This document shows, in pieces, positions 27,714 through 36,850 of a stretch of 64,000 bases of DNA (position 1 is its first letter; each line of letters starts with the position of its first letter). Below the pieces are notes generated by a model that was given only the letters and a program-made list of their open reading frames with translations, did not search any database and had not been told where the DNA came from. The translations under genes were made by a program, and so were the position numbers. Where the stretch lies: NCBI RefSeq assembly GCF_017086365.1, contig NZ_CP070969.1:3038001-3102000 (forward strand). Direction: 5' to 3'. The DNA is from Paenibacillus tianjinensis (GTDB lineage: Bacteria > Bacillota > Bacilli > Paenibacillales > Paenibacillaceae).

Positions 27714-27980
27714 TTAATGTTTTCCGTGTAGTCCCCAATGGGGTGCTTGAAAGTGTCCGTGATCTTCATGTTTGTCGTAATGGCCAGGGATGCCTACCCA
27801 ATGGAGTCCATGAGGAACTTCCAGTGTGGGTGGAAATCCTGGTGGATAAACTTCGCCTTCCCCTGCCTTGATAAAACCAATGTGAGCTTGTTCATGTTCG
27901 CCAAGGTCAACATGGGCTCCGTGGGCTACAAATTCATAATGCTCTGGGATATGAATATGTTGCCATTCGTGATCTGACAT
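27714..27980 (-). CDS. Histidine-rich small protein
   Basis: 88 residues with 17 His, spread along the whole length (HEWQHIHIPEHYEF ... HYDKHEDHGHFQAPHWGLHGKH, split). AAAGGAATG precedes the ATG at 27978-27980. No signal peptide or membrane helix. Many Pro/Gly and aromatic residues suggest an extended fold. Binding of Zn, Ni or Cu is inferred only from composition and from the P1B-ATPase next door; I know no family. Confidence 0.65.
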   Translation of the reverse strand: MSDHEWQHIHIPEHYEFVAHGAHVDLGEHEQAHIGFIKAGEGEVYPPGFPPTLEVPHGLHWVGIPGHYDKHEDHGHFQAPHWGLHGKH

Positions 27981-28112
27981 TACTTTTCATTCCTTTCGGT
28001 GAATTTAAATACAAAGATATTGTGGGTATAATTGATTGTTTTTATTCACGGGACAATGCTAATACATTTAACCTACTGGTGGAATTCAGATAATCATGTG
28101 GTTGAATAGACG

Positions 28113-28150
28113 TTGACAAAACAAAAAGGAATATACTACAATGTGTAAGG
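28113..28150 (+). promoter_or_regulatory. NlpC/P60 gene promoter with BlaI-like half site
   Basis: TTGACA (28113-28118), 18 bases, TACAAT (28137-28142). The -10 lies in TACTACAATGTGTAA, an imperfect version of the dyads at 29133 and 34711. Confidence 0.55.
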
Positions 28151-28259
28151 TGACAAAATATTAACAACTTAATGTCATAAACGTAAGATGTCACACCATC
28201 GAGAATGTTGTTAGAAGGTGTTTCAGAATATTGGATACGAACTTAGGGAGGGATATTTT

Positions 28260-28733
28260 TTGAAAAGAATGTTACTATCCTTTTTAGGCGCAACGGTATT
28301 GTTTGGTGCCATTGCTACTAGCACATATGCTAATCAAACTATGATTGAGAGTCAGGTAAGCGAGGTAATTGGAACCCCATATAAGTATGGTGGATCTACT
28401 ACTACGGGTTTTGATTGCTCAGGCTTCATATTACATATTATGGATAATTATAAGCTGGATTTACCGCGGACTTCACAAACACAAGCTAAATCTGGTAGCT
28501 ACGTGGCAAAAGAAAATCTGCGCATTGGGGATCTGGTTTTCTTTAATACAAATGGTAGAGGAATTTCACATGCGGGTATTTATATGGGGGAAAATAAATT
28601 TGCTCACTCTTCAAGTAGTAAGGGAGTAACTATAAGCAGTTTATCTGAAGGATATTACAAGAATAGATATGTGACAGCACGAAGAGTGCTGGGCAAATCC
28701 ATATTTGATAAGGTCACTAGCGAGATACATTAA
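28260..28733 (+). CDS. NlpC/P60-family cell-wall hydrolase
   Basis: About 157 residues from TTG 28260, placed by AGGGAGGG. Signal peptide at the N-terminus (MLLSFLGATVLFGAIATSTY, then A). The NlpC/P60 domain has the catalytic Cys in GFDCSGF, the His in SHAGIYMG, and a polar third residue in KFAHSSSSKGV. It cuts D-Glu/mDAP-type bonds in peptidoglycan outside the cell. A good -35/-10 pair and a terminator make it monocistronic. The weak BlaI-like box at its promoter may tie it to the wall-linked genes at 33-38 kb. Confidence 0.9.
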   Translation: MKRMLLSFLGATVLFGAIATSTYANQTMIESQVSEVIGTPYKYGGSTTTGFDCSGFILHIMDNYKLDLPRTSQTQAKSGSYVAKENLRIGDLVFFNTNGRGISHAGIYMGENKFAHSSSSKGVTISSLSEGYYKNRYVTARRVLGKSIFDKVTSEIH

Positions 28734-28800
28734 TTTATTCAGGGGATAGTAAGTTTATATGTAAAATGGAATTGTGTTCTTTATCTTAATTTCAGCTGAG

Positions 28801-28834
28801 AGCTGCCTCGATCTTTTACAGAGGTAGCTTTTTT
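28801..28834 (+). terminator. Rho-independent terminator
   Basis: AGCTGCCTC/GAGGTAGCT (one wobble), then TTTTT. Confidence 0.75.
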
Positions 28835-28905
28835 AGATATTATCGTAACAGGATATTTCTTAACTGATTACTGAAAATGATTTGAAAAACAGAAGGAGGA
28901 TGCAA

Positions 28906-29046
28906 TTGGAGATTAAGCATAATATGATGGCCAAGGATTATCATCTAACCTCGATGACAGTCCTTTTTTGTGTTTCGCTAACAGAAAACTTAATAAGAAC
29001 GATTTATTTATCTTTTCACGTTAAAGGATATGAGATAAATCACTAA
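28906..29046 (+). CDS. Possible 46-residue small protein
   Basis: TTG start behind a strong AAGGAGG. Product MEIKHNMMAKDYHLTSMTVL... with one short hydrophobic part. The good ribosome site is its main support. No family known. The remaining 28835-29277 shows only the qoxA control region. Confidence 0.3.
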   Translation: MEIKHNMMAKDYHLTSMTVLFCVSLTENLIRTIYLSFHVKGYEINH

Positions 29047-29132
29047 TTTAATTTGGATAATTCGCATTAAATGTCTAATTTGTGTCTTTTGAATAGTGTT
29101 TATGTGTAAAACGTGTGACGAATGAATTTTAA

Positions 29133-29150
29133 TACTACAAATCGTAGTTT
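29133..29150 (+). promoter_or_regulatory. BlaI/MecI-like operator before qoxA
   Basis: TACTACAAATCGTAGTTT: arms ACTAC/GTAGT around five bases, the style of BlaI/MecI operators. An equal dyad is at 34712-34726. It lies about 130 bases before qoxA. Confidence 0.5.
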
Positions 29151-29277
29151 TAATTATGTACAATTATTGAGTCACGAAAGTTTTGTATAAAGGCAATGAC
29201 AAGAGAGTTAATCAACTGAAGTAACTAAGCGACTTTTGTGTAACGTATTTAAAAAATCAAGAGAAAGGTGTGCTCAA

Positions 29278-30225
29278 ATGAAGCTTCGCTGGACAATTAT
29301 GGCTATTCTACTCGTCTTTTCAGCTTTGTTAACGGGTTGTCAACCACTAAAAGTACTAGATCCTAAAGGGCCCCAAGCTCGAACTACAGCGAATGTAATA
29401 TGGGTTTCAATTGGAACAATGGCTTTGGTTGTTATTGTTGTAATCATATTGTATGCGTTCATTATAAGGAAGTATCGTGCCTCAAATCAGAATGAGGACT
29501 ACGAACCACCCTATATTGAAGGTAGTCTAAAACTTGAAATTCTTTGGACAGCGATCCCTGTTTTAATCGTAGCTTTTTTGTCAGTTGTTACTATTGTCTC
29601 TACTTTTAAGGTTGAAGCAGTACCCAAGGGGTATTCCAAAGAACCATTAGTGATCTATGCATCATCTTCTAATTGGAAGTGGCATTTCAGTTACCCGGAA
29701 GAGGATATTGAAACCGTCAATTATTTGTATATTCCAACAAACAGACCTATTCAATTCAAGTTATATTCTTATGGGCCAATATCAAGCTTCTGGATTCCTC
29801 AACTTGGTGGGCAAAAGTATGCGATGGCAGATATGGTCAATACATTAAATTTAGCCGCTGACATTCCCGGAGAGTACACTGGCCGTAATGCAAACTTTAC
29901 CGGTGAAGGGTTCGCGGAGCAGACGTTTAGTGTTAATGCAGTTCCACCGGAAGAATATGACGAGTGGGTAGATGAAGTGAAAGAGACAGCAAAACCAATC
30001 ACTGAAGCAAAATTTGATGAGTTATTAGAACCTGGCCATCTAGGACAATCAACATTCACCGGAACCCATTTAGGTTTTTCGCCGCCTCCGGGAAGCCACC
30101 ATAGTGAGGAGTCTAACACTGCTAATGAAAGCTCAAATGAGTCAACTCAGGGCACAAATGATAGTAATCCAATCAATACGAACATGGAGGGAATGAATCA
30201 TGGGGATTCAATAATGGGGCAGTAA
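29278..30225 (+). CDS. qoxA: Quinol oxidase (aa3-type) subunit II QoxA
   Basis: About 315 residues from ATG 29278 (AAAGGTG upstream). A lipoprotein signal ends in LLTGC, then two membrane helices and an extracytoplasmic cupredoxin-like domain. The CuA ligands (two Cys) of cytochrome c oxidases are absent (AMADMVNTLNLAADIPGEY), which marks a menaquinol oxidase. The C-terminal tail is low-complexity Asn/Ser with Met/His (NMEGMNHGDSIMG), longer than usual. First gene of qoxABCD. Confidence 0.92.
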   Translation: MKLRWTIMAILLVFSALLTGCQPLKVLDPKGPQARTTANVIWVSIGTMALVVIVVIILYAFIIRKYRASNQNEDYEPPYIEGSLKLEILWTAIPVLIVAFLSVVTIVSTFKVEAVPKGYSKEPLVIYASSSNWKWHFSYPEEDIETVNYLYIPTNRPIQFKLYSYGPISSFWIPQLGGQKYAMADMVNTLNLAADIPGEYTGRNANFTGEGFAEQTFSVNAVPPEEYDEWVDEVKETAKPITEAKFDELLEPGHLGQSTFTGTHLGFSPPPGSHHSEESNTANESSNESTQGTNDSNPINTNMEGMNHGDSIMGQ

Positions 30226-30268
30226 GAATCCTGGTGTAAATGTTTAATCTTGAGAGGAGCCGAAGAGT

Positions 30269-32218
30269 ATGGATTTTTTCAATCGATTTGCTGTACCCAA
30301 TCCAAGCCCTACAATTTATGCCTCAATGGTAGCTATCGCTCTTGCTATAATCGCAATCATTGTAAGCTTAACCTATTTTAAAAAATGGGGATACTTATGG
30401 AGAGAATGGATAACTACAGTGGACCATAAGCGGATAGGGATTATGTATCTTATATCTGCATTAATCATGTTATTTCGTGGTGGAGCTGATGCCATTATGA
30501 TGCGTGCCCAGACGGCTGTGCCTGATAATACGCTACTTGGTGCAAAAGAATATAACGAAATCTTTACAACACACGGCGTTGTGATGATTATATTTATGGC
30601 TATGGCGTTTATTATGGCTTTAATGAACTTTGCTGTGCCATTGCAGATCGGAGCTCGAGACGTTGCCTTTCCACGACTCAATGCACTGAGTTATTGGTTA
30701 TATTTCTTTGGGGCTATGTTATTTAACATCTCTTTTGTCATTGGAGGTTCTCCGGATTCGGGATGGTCTTCTTATTTTCCGCTTGCGGGCACTGAATTTA
30801 GTGCATCTGTAGGAACAAATTATTATATGCTCGCGCTTCAAATCTCTGGGATAGGGACGTTAATCACAGGGATAAATTTTATCACAACTATTCTAAAAAT
30901 GAGAGCACCCGGCATGACCTTAATGAAAATGCCAATGTTTACTTGGTCAGCCTTGATTACAAATTTAATCATTGTTTTTGCTTTTCCTGTATTAACCGTG
31001 GCACTTGCCATGGGAACGATGGACCGACTTTTTGGAACAAACTTTTTCACAACGACCAATGGCGGTATGGATATGCTTTGGGCTAACTTGTTCTGGGTTT
31101 GGGGACATCCTGAAGTATACATTTTAATTTTACCGGCATTTGGTATTTACAGTGAGATTATTTCAACATTTGCACGACGAAACTTATACGGCTACAAATC
31201 AATGGTCATCTCTATGGTTGCTATTTCGATCCTTTCCTTTTTAGTCTGGGTTCATCATTTCTTCACAATGGGTCAAGGAGCATTAGTCAACAGTATTTTC
31301 TCCGTAACGACAATGGCAATCGCTGTTCCTACCGGAATTAAAATATTCAACTGGTTGTTCACATTGCGAAAAGGAAAAATTGTATTTACTGTGCCTATGC
31401 TATATTCCTTGGGGTTTATCCCTATATTCACAATTGGTGGTGTGACAGGGGTTATGTTGGCAATGGCAAGTGCTGACTATCAGTATCACAATACCATGTT
31501 CTTGGTGGCTCACTTCCATCTCGTTATTATTCCAGGCGTAGTATTTGCAATGATTGCTGGGCTCACTTATTGGTGGCCTAAAATGTTCGGATTCATGTTG
31601 AATGAAAGAATTGGAAAATGGGCGTTTTGGTTTATCTCAATCGGTGTTTGTGTGACATTCTTTCCAATGTTCATCTCTGGATTAAATGGCCAAGCGCGCC
31701 GGATGTATACCTATTCGGAATCTACAGGATTTGGTATATGGAACATGATCTCATTTATCGGAGCAATTGGGCTGTTAATAGGGTTCGTTTTAATCGTATA
31801 TAACATCTATTACAGCACTCGTTACGCATCCAGAGATATACCTGGAGATCCGTGGGATGCTCGTTCTCTCGAATGGGCCTCTTCCACTCCAGTGCCGGAA
31901 TATAATTTTGCCATCATTCCAACAGTTAATTCTGGTGAAGCATTTTGGGATTACAAGAAAAAGGGCCATAATCTTTTCAATGGTACATTAGAAAAAATTC
32001 ACATGCCTAATAATAGTGGGCTGCCATTTATTATTGGAGGTATATTTTTTATCTGGGGCTTTGCATTTGTATTTGGGTTGTGGATTTTTGCAACTATTGC
32101 CACCGTCGGAATCTTCATTTGTTTAGCCTACCGATCATTTGAACAAGACCATGGTCGATATATCACAGTTGAAGAAATTGAAAAAACTGAACGCAATCGG
32201 GGAGGAGTCGGAATATGA
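30269..32218 (+). CDS. qoxB: Quinol oxidase subunit I QoxB
   Basis: 649 residues, the catalytic heme-copper subunit. Conserved His ligands: TTHGVVM (low-spin heme), WGHPEVY and VHHFFTMG (CuB), and NTMFLVAHFHLVII (hemes). It reduces O2 to water and pumps protons through the membrane. RBS GAGAGGAG; its stop overlaps the qoxC start in ATGA. Confidence 0.95.
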   Translation: MDFFNRFAVPNPSPTIYASMVAIALAIIAIIVSLTYFKKWGYLWREWITTVDHKRIGIMYLISALIMLFRGGADAIMMRAQTAVPDNTLLGAKEYNEIFTTHGVVMIIFMAMAFIMALMNFAVPLQIGARDVAFPRLNALSYWLYFFGAMLFNISFVIGGSPDSGWSSYFPLAGTEFSASVGTNYYMLALQISGIGTLITGINFITTILKMRAPGMTLMKMPMFTWSALITNLIIVFAFPVLTVALAMGTMDRLFGTNFFTTTNGGMDMLWANLFWVWGHPEVYILILPAFGIYSEIISTFARRNLYGYKSMVISMVAISILSFLVWVHHFFTMGQGALVNSIFSVTTMAIAVPTGIKIFNWLFTLRKGKIVFTVPMLYSLGFIPIFTIGGVTGVMLAMASADYQYHNTMFLVAHFHLVIIPGVVFAMIAGLTYWWPKMFGFMLNERIGKWAFWFISIGVCVTFFPMFISGLNGQARRMYTYSESTGFGIWNMISFIGAIGLLIGFVLIVYNIYYSTRYASRDIPGDPWDARSLEWASSTPVPEYNFAIIPTVNSGEAFWDYKKKGHNLFNGTLEKIHMPNNSGLPFIIGGIFFIWGFAFVFGLWIFATIATVGIFICLAYRSFEQDHGRYITVEEIEKTERNRGGVGI

Positions 32219-32811
32219 AAATTGATCAGTCGCTCCCGCTGGAATATAGTACAGAACAAAATCGTTTGAATATTATGGGTTTTTGGATTTTTCTGGGAGC
32301 TGAAATTGCACTTTTTGGGACATTATTCGCCTCTTACTTTACATTAGTTAATCGAACGGGTAATGGACCTACTGGAGCGGATATCTTTGAAATCATTCCT
32401 GTAATGACTGAAACCGTTTTGCTTTTAGTAAGTAGTTTTACAATCGGTTTGGGAATTCACGCCATGCGTTTAGGAAGGCAAAAGGCAAGTGTTGTTTTTA
32501 TAATCATCACTCTATTACTTGGCTTAGGATTTATCGGCGTTGAGATTTATGACTTTATTGTATATATGCATGAAGGTGCGAAGCTTCAAACAAGTGGATT
32601 TACAGCTATTTTATTTACGCTATTAGGGACCCATGGCGCGCATGTTGCTTTTGGTTTGGTTTGGGGACTGTTGATAATTATTCAAATTATGAAGCGCGGG
32701 TTAACACCTGAAACAACGAATAAAACCTTTATTTTCTCTCTTTATTGGCATTTTCTTGATGTTGTCTGGATTTTCATTTTCAGCTTCGTCTTTTTAAAGG
32801 GGATGATGTAA
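32215..32811 (+). CDS. qoxC: Quinol oxidase subunit III QoxC
   Basis: 198 residues, five membrane helices, with the family motifs GFWIFLGAEIALFGTLFASY and LGTHGAHVAFGLVWG and the final YWHFLDVVWIFIF. It starts in the qoxB stop and its own stop overlaps the qoxD start. Structural subunit that supports stable turnover. Confidence 0.94.
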   Translation: MKIDQSLPLEYSTEQNRLNIMGFWIFLGAEIALFGTLFASYFTLVNRTGNGPTGADIFEIIPVMTETVLLLVSSFTIGLGIHAMRLGRQKASVVFIIITLLLGLGFIGVEIYDFIVYMHEGAKLQTSGFTAILFTLLGTHGAHVAFGLVWGLLIIIQIMKRGLTPETTNKTFIFSLYWHFLDVVWIFIFSFVFLKGMM

Positions 32812-33098
32812 TGATGAGGGAACTCTTTCCTCGGAAGCAAATAATGGGTTTAGTATTTTCACTGACTCTTACAGCAGCGGCTTTAACCGTTTATTTCTTT
32901 GATCTCTCATTCGCAGTGGGTTCAACGATCCTTCTAATCACAGCATTTTTACAAGCTATTATTCAATTGAGCGTTTTTATGCATGTTGGAGAAGGTGAAG
33001 ATAAGAAAGCAGTTTATACGGGGTTATACTATGGGGCCTTTGTCGCCCTAGTAACAGTCTTTGGTACGCTTCTAACCCTTATTTGGGGATATTATTAG
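32811..33098 (+). CDS. qoxD: Quinol oxidase subunit IV QoxD
   Basis: 95 residues, three membrane helices (MGLVFSLTLTAAALTVYFF ... FLQAIIQLSVFMHVGEGEDK), the COX4-pro type of subunit. Starts at TAATG with the qoxC stop. Last gene of the oxidase; the BlaI gene follows after about 100 bases. Confidence 0.9.
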   Translation: MMRELFPRKQIMGLVFSLTLTAAALTVYFFDLSFAVGSTILLITAFLQAIIQLSVFMHVGEGEDKKAVYTGLYYGAFVALVTVFGTLLTLIWGYY

Positions 33099-33199
33099 AA
33101 GAATCTATTTATCAGAATGATCTATCTGTCGATATTACTTTCGGGTTATGTCCTCCTCATAATCATGGTAAAATGTAATCAAGAATGGAGGTTGAATTT

Positions 33200-33625
33200 G
33201 TGCAAGTGAAAAAAATTAACTTAAATGAAGAGGGCCTGCACCGGTTCTTTGGCACTCTGGAAACAAAGATTATGGAGATTCTTTGGGTGAAAGGAAAGCT
33301 TACCATTAAACAGGTCCATGAGATCATTAATAATGAAAGTCCTATATCACTAAATGCAGTCATGACGGTGATGGTACGGCTATCGGACAAAGGTCACCTG
33401 CATAAAGATTCGAGTGGAAAGGGGAGGAATAAAGTCACCTATTTCTCCCCGACGCAAAATAGAGAGCAATTTATTATTGAACAGACCAAAGTGGTCACGG
33501 ACGGCTTGATAGAAGACTTCGGTTCCTTAATGGTAAGCCATCTTGTCGATAATTTGGATAAAGCTGATCCAGAGTTAATTGATAAATTGGTTCAGAAGCT
33601 GGATGAGATGAAAAACCAACCATGA
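33200..33625 (+). CDS. BlaI/MecI-family transcriptional repressor
   Basis: About 141 residues from GTG 33200; GGAGG at 33187-33191 would sit inside the longer frame, so the later start is preferred. Winged helix (LETKIMEILWVKGKLTIKQV, SLNAVMTVMVRLSDKGHL) followed by a dimerisation helix (PELIDKLVQKLDEMK). In the family, the DNA-bound repressor is destroyed after the M56 sensor protein detects a signal; the M56 gene follows with a 4-base overlap. Possible targets are the dyads at 29133, 34712 and 28134. Confidence 0.9.
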   Translation: MQVKKINLNEEGLHRFFGTLETKIMEILWVKGKLTIKQVHEIINNESPISLNAVMTVMVRLSDKGHLHKDSSGKGRNKVTYFSPTQNREQFIIEQTKVVTDGLIEDFGSLMVSHLVDNLDKADPELIDKLVQKLDEMKNQP

Positions 33626-34494
33626 AATATTTAACTCTGAGATTACCTCGCCAAACAAAGCTTGCATTAATCACCTTGGGAATCACCGGTGTATTAGTTA
33701 TCGTTTTGCTTGGATATAATGTTTTACATCAAATACAGGACGTGCCGATAAAGTCTAATCTCTTGAAAATGATAAGTGCACTAGTTGCAGATACGTTTAC
33801 TAATCATATTGTTTGGGAACTTGTATTAAATGCCTTAGTCATATTCTCATTGACGGCATTCGGGAAGAATATTATACAGCAAATGAGGTTATATAGGAGC
33901 TGGAATCGATACGTAAATGCTTACAGAGACTTGGAAATGTTTAATTCTGTAGTTGCAAAATTTAAGCTGGAGAAGATTCGCTTTGTCATTTTAAATGAAA
34001 CCAAAATGATAGCCATGACGATTGGGTTCCTAAAGCCGAAAATTGTTCTTTCTTCCTATGTTTTAGAACGATTTGATGAAAATGAACTTGAAGCAATCAT
34101 TTATCACGAATTATATCATTATAAGTCACGCCATCCCTTACAGTTGTTTATATTAAACGTTGTGGCTGATTGTCTTGCTTTTCTGCCTGTAGTAAAAGAA
34201 TTGGTCCAACATTATAAGGTCTGGATGGAACTTCTTGCTGATCGCTATTCAATCAAACGGATGGGAAGCGAGGTTCCCATCTCTCATGTATTACTTGCGG
34301 TGTTGAAAAATGAACAATTAAAAAATCAGGCTCTTGGAGTTCATTTTGCCAATGAAGCAATAAACTATCGACTTATGCAGCTAATTGAACCAAATAAAAA
34401 AATCAACATACCGTTATTCAATTGGAAAAAGTTGACTGCATCTTTATTTATGCTACAGGTAATGCTATCAATCTTTATTTACAGCTGCGTATAA
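33622..34494 (+). CDS. M56-family (BlaR1-like) membrane metallopeptidase
   Basis: 290 residues. Two membrane helices (about 16-34, 60-80) precede the zinc peptidase core with HELYHYKSRHP (HExxH; the Glu of the third ligand lies in MELLADRYS) and a final membrane segment. The C-terminal penicillin-sensing domain of BlaR1 is absent, so the signal is something else. It pairs with the repressor before it (ATGA overlap). It would cleave or inactivate the repressor on a membrane signal. A terminator follows. Confidence 0.88.
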   Translation: MKYLTLRLPRQTKLALITLGITGVLVIVLLGYNVLHQIQDVPIKSNLLKMISALVADTFTNHIVWELVLNALVIFSLTAFGKNIIQQMRLYRSWNRYVNAYRDLEMFNSVVAKFKLEKIRFVILNETKMIAMTIGFLKPKIVLSSYVLERFDENELEAIIYHELYHYKSRHPLQLFILNVVADCLAFLPVVKELVQHYKVWMELLADRYSIKRMGSEVPISHVLLAVLKNEQLKNQALGVHFANEAINYRLMQLIEPNKKINIPLFNWKKLTASLFMLQVMLSIFIYSCV

Positions 34495-34511
34495 ATATTT
34501 GTTTTTGTTTG

Positions 34512-34582
34512 AAAAAGACACTTCTCGCATGTTTTAGTGATCGTCTACACGTTCACTTCATCATACGCAAAAGTGTCTTTTT
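34512..34582. terminator. Terminator after the BlaI/M56 pair
   Basis: AAAAAGACACTT/AAGTGTCTTTTT perfect 12-bp stem with a long loop; A and T tracts make it two-way. Confidence 0.7.
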
Positions 34583-34710
34583 AAAAACTTTATTGTCCTA
34601 ATTCATGACAATAATTCTATCTTTTTATATTCCCCCTGCGAAAGTTGAGTTACTTTAATGAATATTGTTTAATGGACTCGATATTTGACAGTTGTACTTC
34701 ATATTCATTA

Positions 34711-34731
34711 AACTACTATATGTAGTATAAT
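34711..34731 (+). promoter_or_regulatory. BlaI-like dyad over the -10 of the DUF5693 gene
   Basis: ACTAC-TATAT-GTAGT (34712-34726) runs into TATAAT (34726-34731). Same arms and spacing as the site before qoxA; a repressor there would block the promoter. Confidence 0.5.
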
Positions 34732-34810
34732 ATTCAACAGGATATAAAGGTGAATACATTGCACAGACTACAATCTGCGCCGAGAAAGTATGGAGGAGTG
34801 GCAAATCGAT

Positions 34811-36850
34811 TTGATTAAAAAATGGAATGGCTACATTAAACGGTTATTGTGGATTGCAGTATTTTTGGGTGTAATTGCGGCAATGCCTTTGGGATACTCT
34901 AGATGGATGATGGAGAAGACCTCCAAACAAATTGAATTTATTTTTGATTTCCGTGATTTGTTGCAAATAGCTTCATACCAGCCTAACCCAGAAACGTTTG
35001 TACAGATGCAACTGGTATCGATGCAAGAAGCAGGCATCACCACAATGTCTGTATACGAGTCAACTTTAAATGATCTGTTACTGGCGGGAAGGCTTAATAT
35101 TTATAATGAATCACAAGTTGCTTTACTGCAGCAGAACATCCCTATTTCAAATAGGAACTTTACATATGTACTGTTTGCTGGTGAAAAAGAAGAAAACACA
35201 CTGAGGCCAATTATTAAGAAAAGATTTAATAAAGATAATATTAATGTAAGCAACTGGACCTTCGGTGGACGTTCTGGGTTAATATTAGAAACGTCTATTG
35301 AAAATGCTTTGATTAAAACCATGGAACCAGATCCATTGTCATTACAACTGATTCATGATGAAGGATTTAGGATCATACCTCGAATATCCGATCAGGACCG
35401 TCCTTTTGATCAAGAGGCTACGGAGAGAATGTTGGCTAATTTTCAAAAGCTTGGGGTAAAGCGAATTCTGTTCGATGGAAATGCTGTAAAAGGGTTTGGC
35501 GATCAGATAGAAAAGAGAACGTTATACTCATTTGGGGATTTATTGAATAAATACAACATTGGATTGGCTGCTATTGAAAATCTGAAAAATCCGCAATCAG
35601 GATTTGAAACGCTTGCTAATTTAGTAGAATATAACGTAGTGCGATTATATTCGCTGTCGGAAAATGATGCCGCAGCCTTAAAACCGGATGTGATCGCGGA
35701 CAGGTTTCTACTTGCTGCAAAAGACCGGAATGTTAGAATGTTTTATCTAAACGGTTCGGTAGTTCGTAACCAGGATAAATCTGAAATTACAAATTCGCTG
35801 GATAATGTATATAAAGCGATTGCGTCTCCGAATGGTGCCAAGGATAAAATATCATCTGTGGGTTTTTCAACAGGTGAAGCAAAGGAGTTTGAAAGATCCA
35901 GTCCTCCTGGGAATAAACTACTGAGAGCAGTTATAGCTTTGGGGGCAGTGGCAATCATTGCATTACTTATAGGTACCTTTTTTCCTGTTTTGCTTTTGCC
36001 AGCTTTTTTTCTCGTGCTTTTTGGAAGTGTTGCGCTTTATTTGTATTCTTCTGCACTCGTTGAGCAAGGACTGGCACTTGGCGTAGGAATTAGCACTTCA
36101 ACATTGGCAATGATTTGGTCGATGAAGCGTGTTGATATATACTCAAGGAAATATGGGAAGCTTCCGCAAGGTTTTAGCATAAAAAGACGTCTTGAAATAT
36201 CTGTTTTTTTGTTTTTTGTGACAACTTTGATTACTTTACTTTCGACTCCCTTTGTATTCGGATTGCTGAGTGATATTACGTATAATCTGCGTCTCCAGCA
36301 GTTTAGAGGAGTAAGTGTGCTCCATACTGCTCCAATTGCACTCGTTTCGCTTTATACAGTTTTTTTTATGAGTCGGTCATCGATAATGAATTTTCAAAAG
36401 ATACTGCGATCACCAATTACGGTTGTATGGGTTCTGGCGGCATTAGCAATTGGAGCAGTTGGCTATTATTATTTATCCCGCACTGGAAATGGTGGAACAG
36501 CCTCTTCGCTCGAAATGCTGCTGCGCGGAACGATGGAACAGTTTTTCGGCGTTCGCCCAAGAACCAAAGAGTTTTTAATTGCGCATCCATTATTACTGCT
36601 TGGATTCTTTTTGAGTATAAGGTATCGGGCTGCGAGAGTATTGATCATTATAGGTACGATAGGACAGCTTTCAATTATTGATACGTTTGCCCACTTACAT
36701 ACGCCTCTCTATATTTCCGGCGTTCGTGTTTTACTAGGGCTTGGTTTAGGACTAATTATCGGGTTAATTCTCATAGGGGTCTGGAAATTGATAGAAAAGC
36801 GAATTGTCGAGGGCTACAATATATGGATTGGAACGGAGAAATGGAAATGA
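34811..36850 (+). CDS. DUF5693-family membrane protein
   Basis: About 679 residues. GGAGGAGTGG at 34792-34801 points to TTG 34811; an ATG at 34790 overlaps that site. A first membrane helix (RLLWIAVFLGVIAAMPLGYS), a large extracytoplasmic domain to about residue 370, then about eight membrane helices. DUF5693 proteins in Bacillales often sit beside wall/S-layer genes; the reaction is unknown. It overlaps the M23 gene by four bases (ATGA), so the two work together. Confidence 0.8.
   Translation: MIKKWNGYIKRLLWIAVFLGVIAAMPLGYSRWMMEKTSKQIEFIFDFRDLLQIASYQPNPETFVQMQLVSMQEAGITTMSVYESTLNDLLLAGRLNIYNESQVALLQQNIPISNRNFTYVLFAGEKEENTLRPIIKKRFNKDNINVSNWTFGGRSGLILETSIENALIKTMEPDPLSLQLIHDEGFRIIPRISDQDRPFDQEATERMLANFQKLGVKRILFDGNAVKGFGDQIEKRTLYSFGDLLNKYNIGLAAIENLKNPQSGFETLANLVEYNVVRLYSLSENDAAALKPDVIADRFLLAAKDRNVRMFYLNGSVVRNQDKSEITNSLDNVYKAIASPNGAKDKISSVGFSTGEAKEFERSSPPGNKLLRAVIALGAVAIIALLIGTFFPVLLLPAFFLVLFGSVALYLYSSALVEQGLALGVGISTSTLAMIWSMKRVDIYSRKYGKLPQGFSIKRRLEISVFLFFVTTLITLLSTPFVFGLLSDITYNLRLQQFRGVSVLHTAPIALVSLYTVFFMSRSSIMNFQKILRSPITVVWVLAALAIGAVGYYYLSRTGNGGTASSLEMLLRGTMEQFFGVRPRTKEFLIAHPLLLLGFFLSIRYRAARVLIIIGTIGQLSIIDTFAHLHTPLYISGVRVLLGLGLGLIIGLILIGVWKLIEKRIVEGYNIWIGTEKWK

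Noticed and set aside
29278..30225. Cytochrome c oxidase subunit II
   Set aside because: CuA cysteines and a heme c motif are absent, so it is the quinol type.
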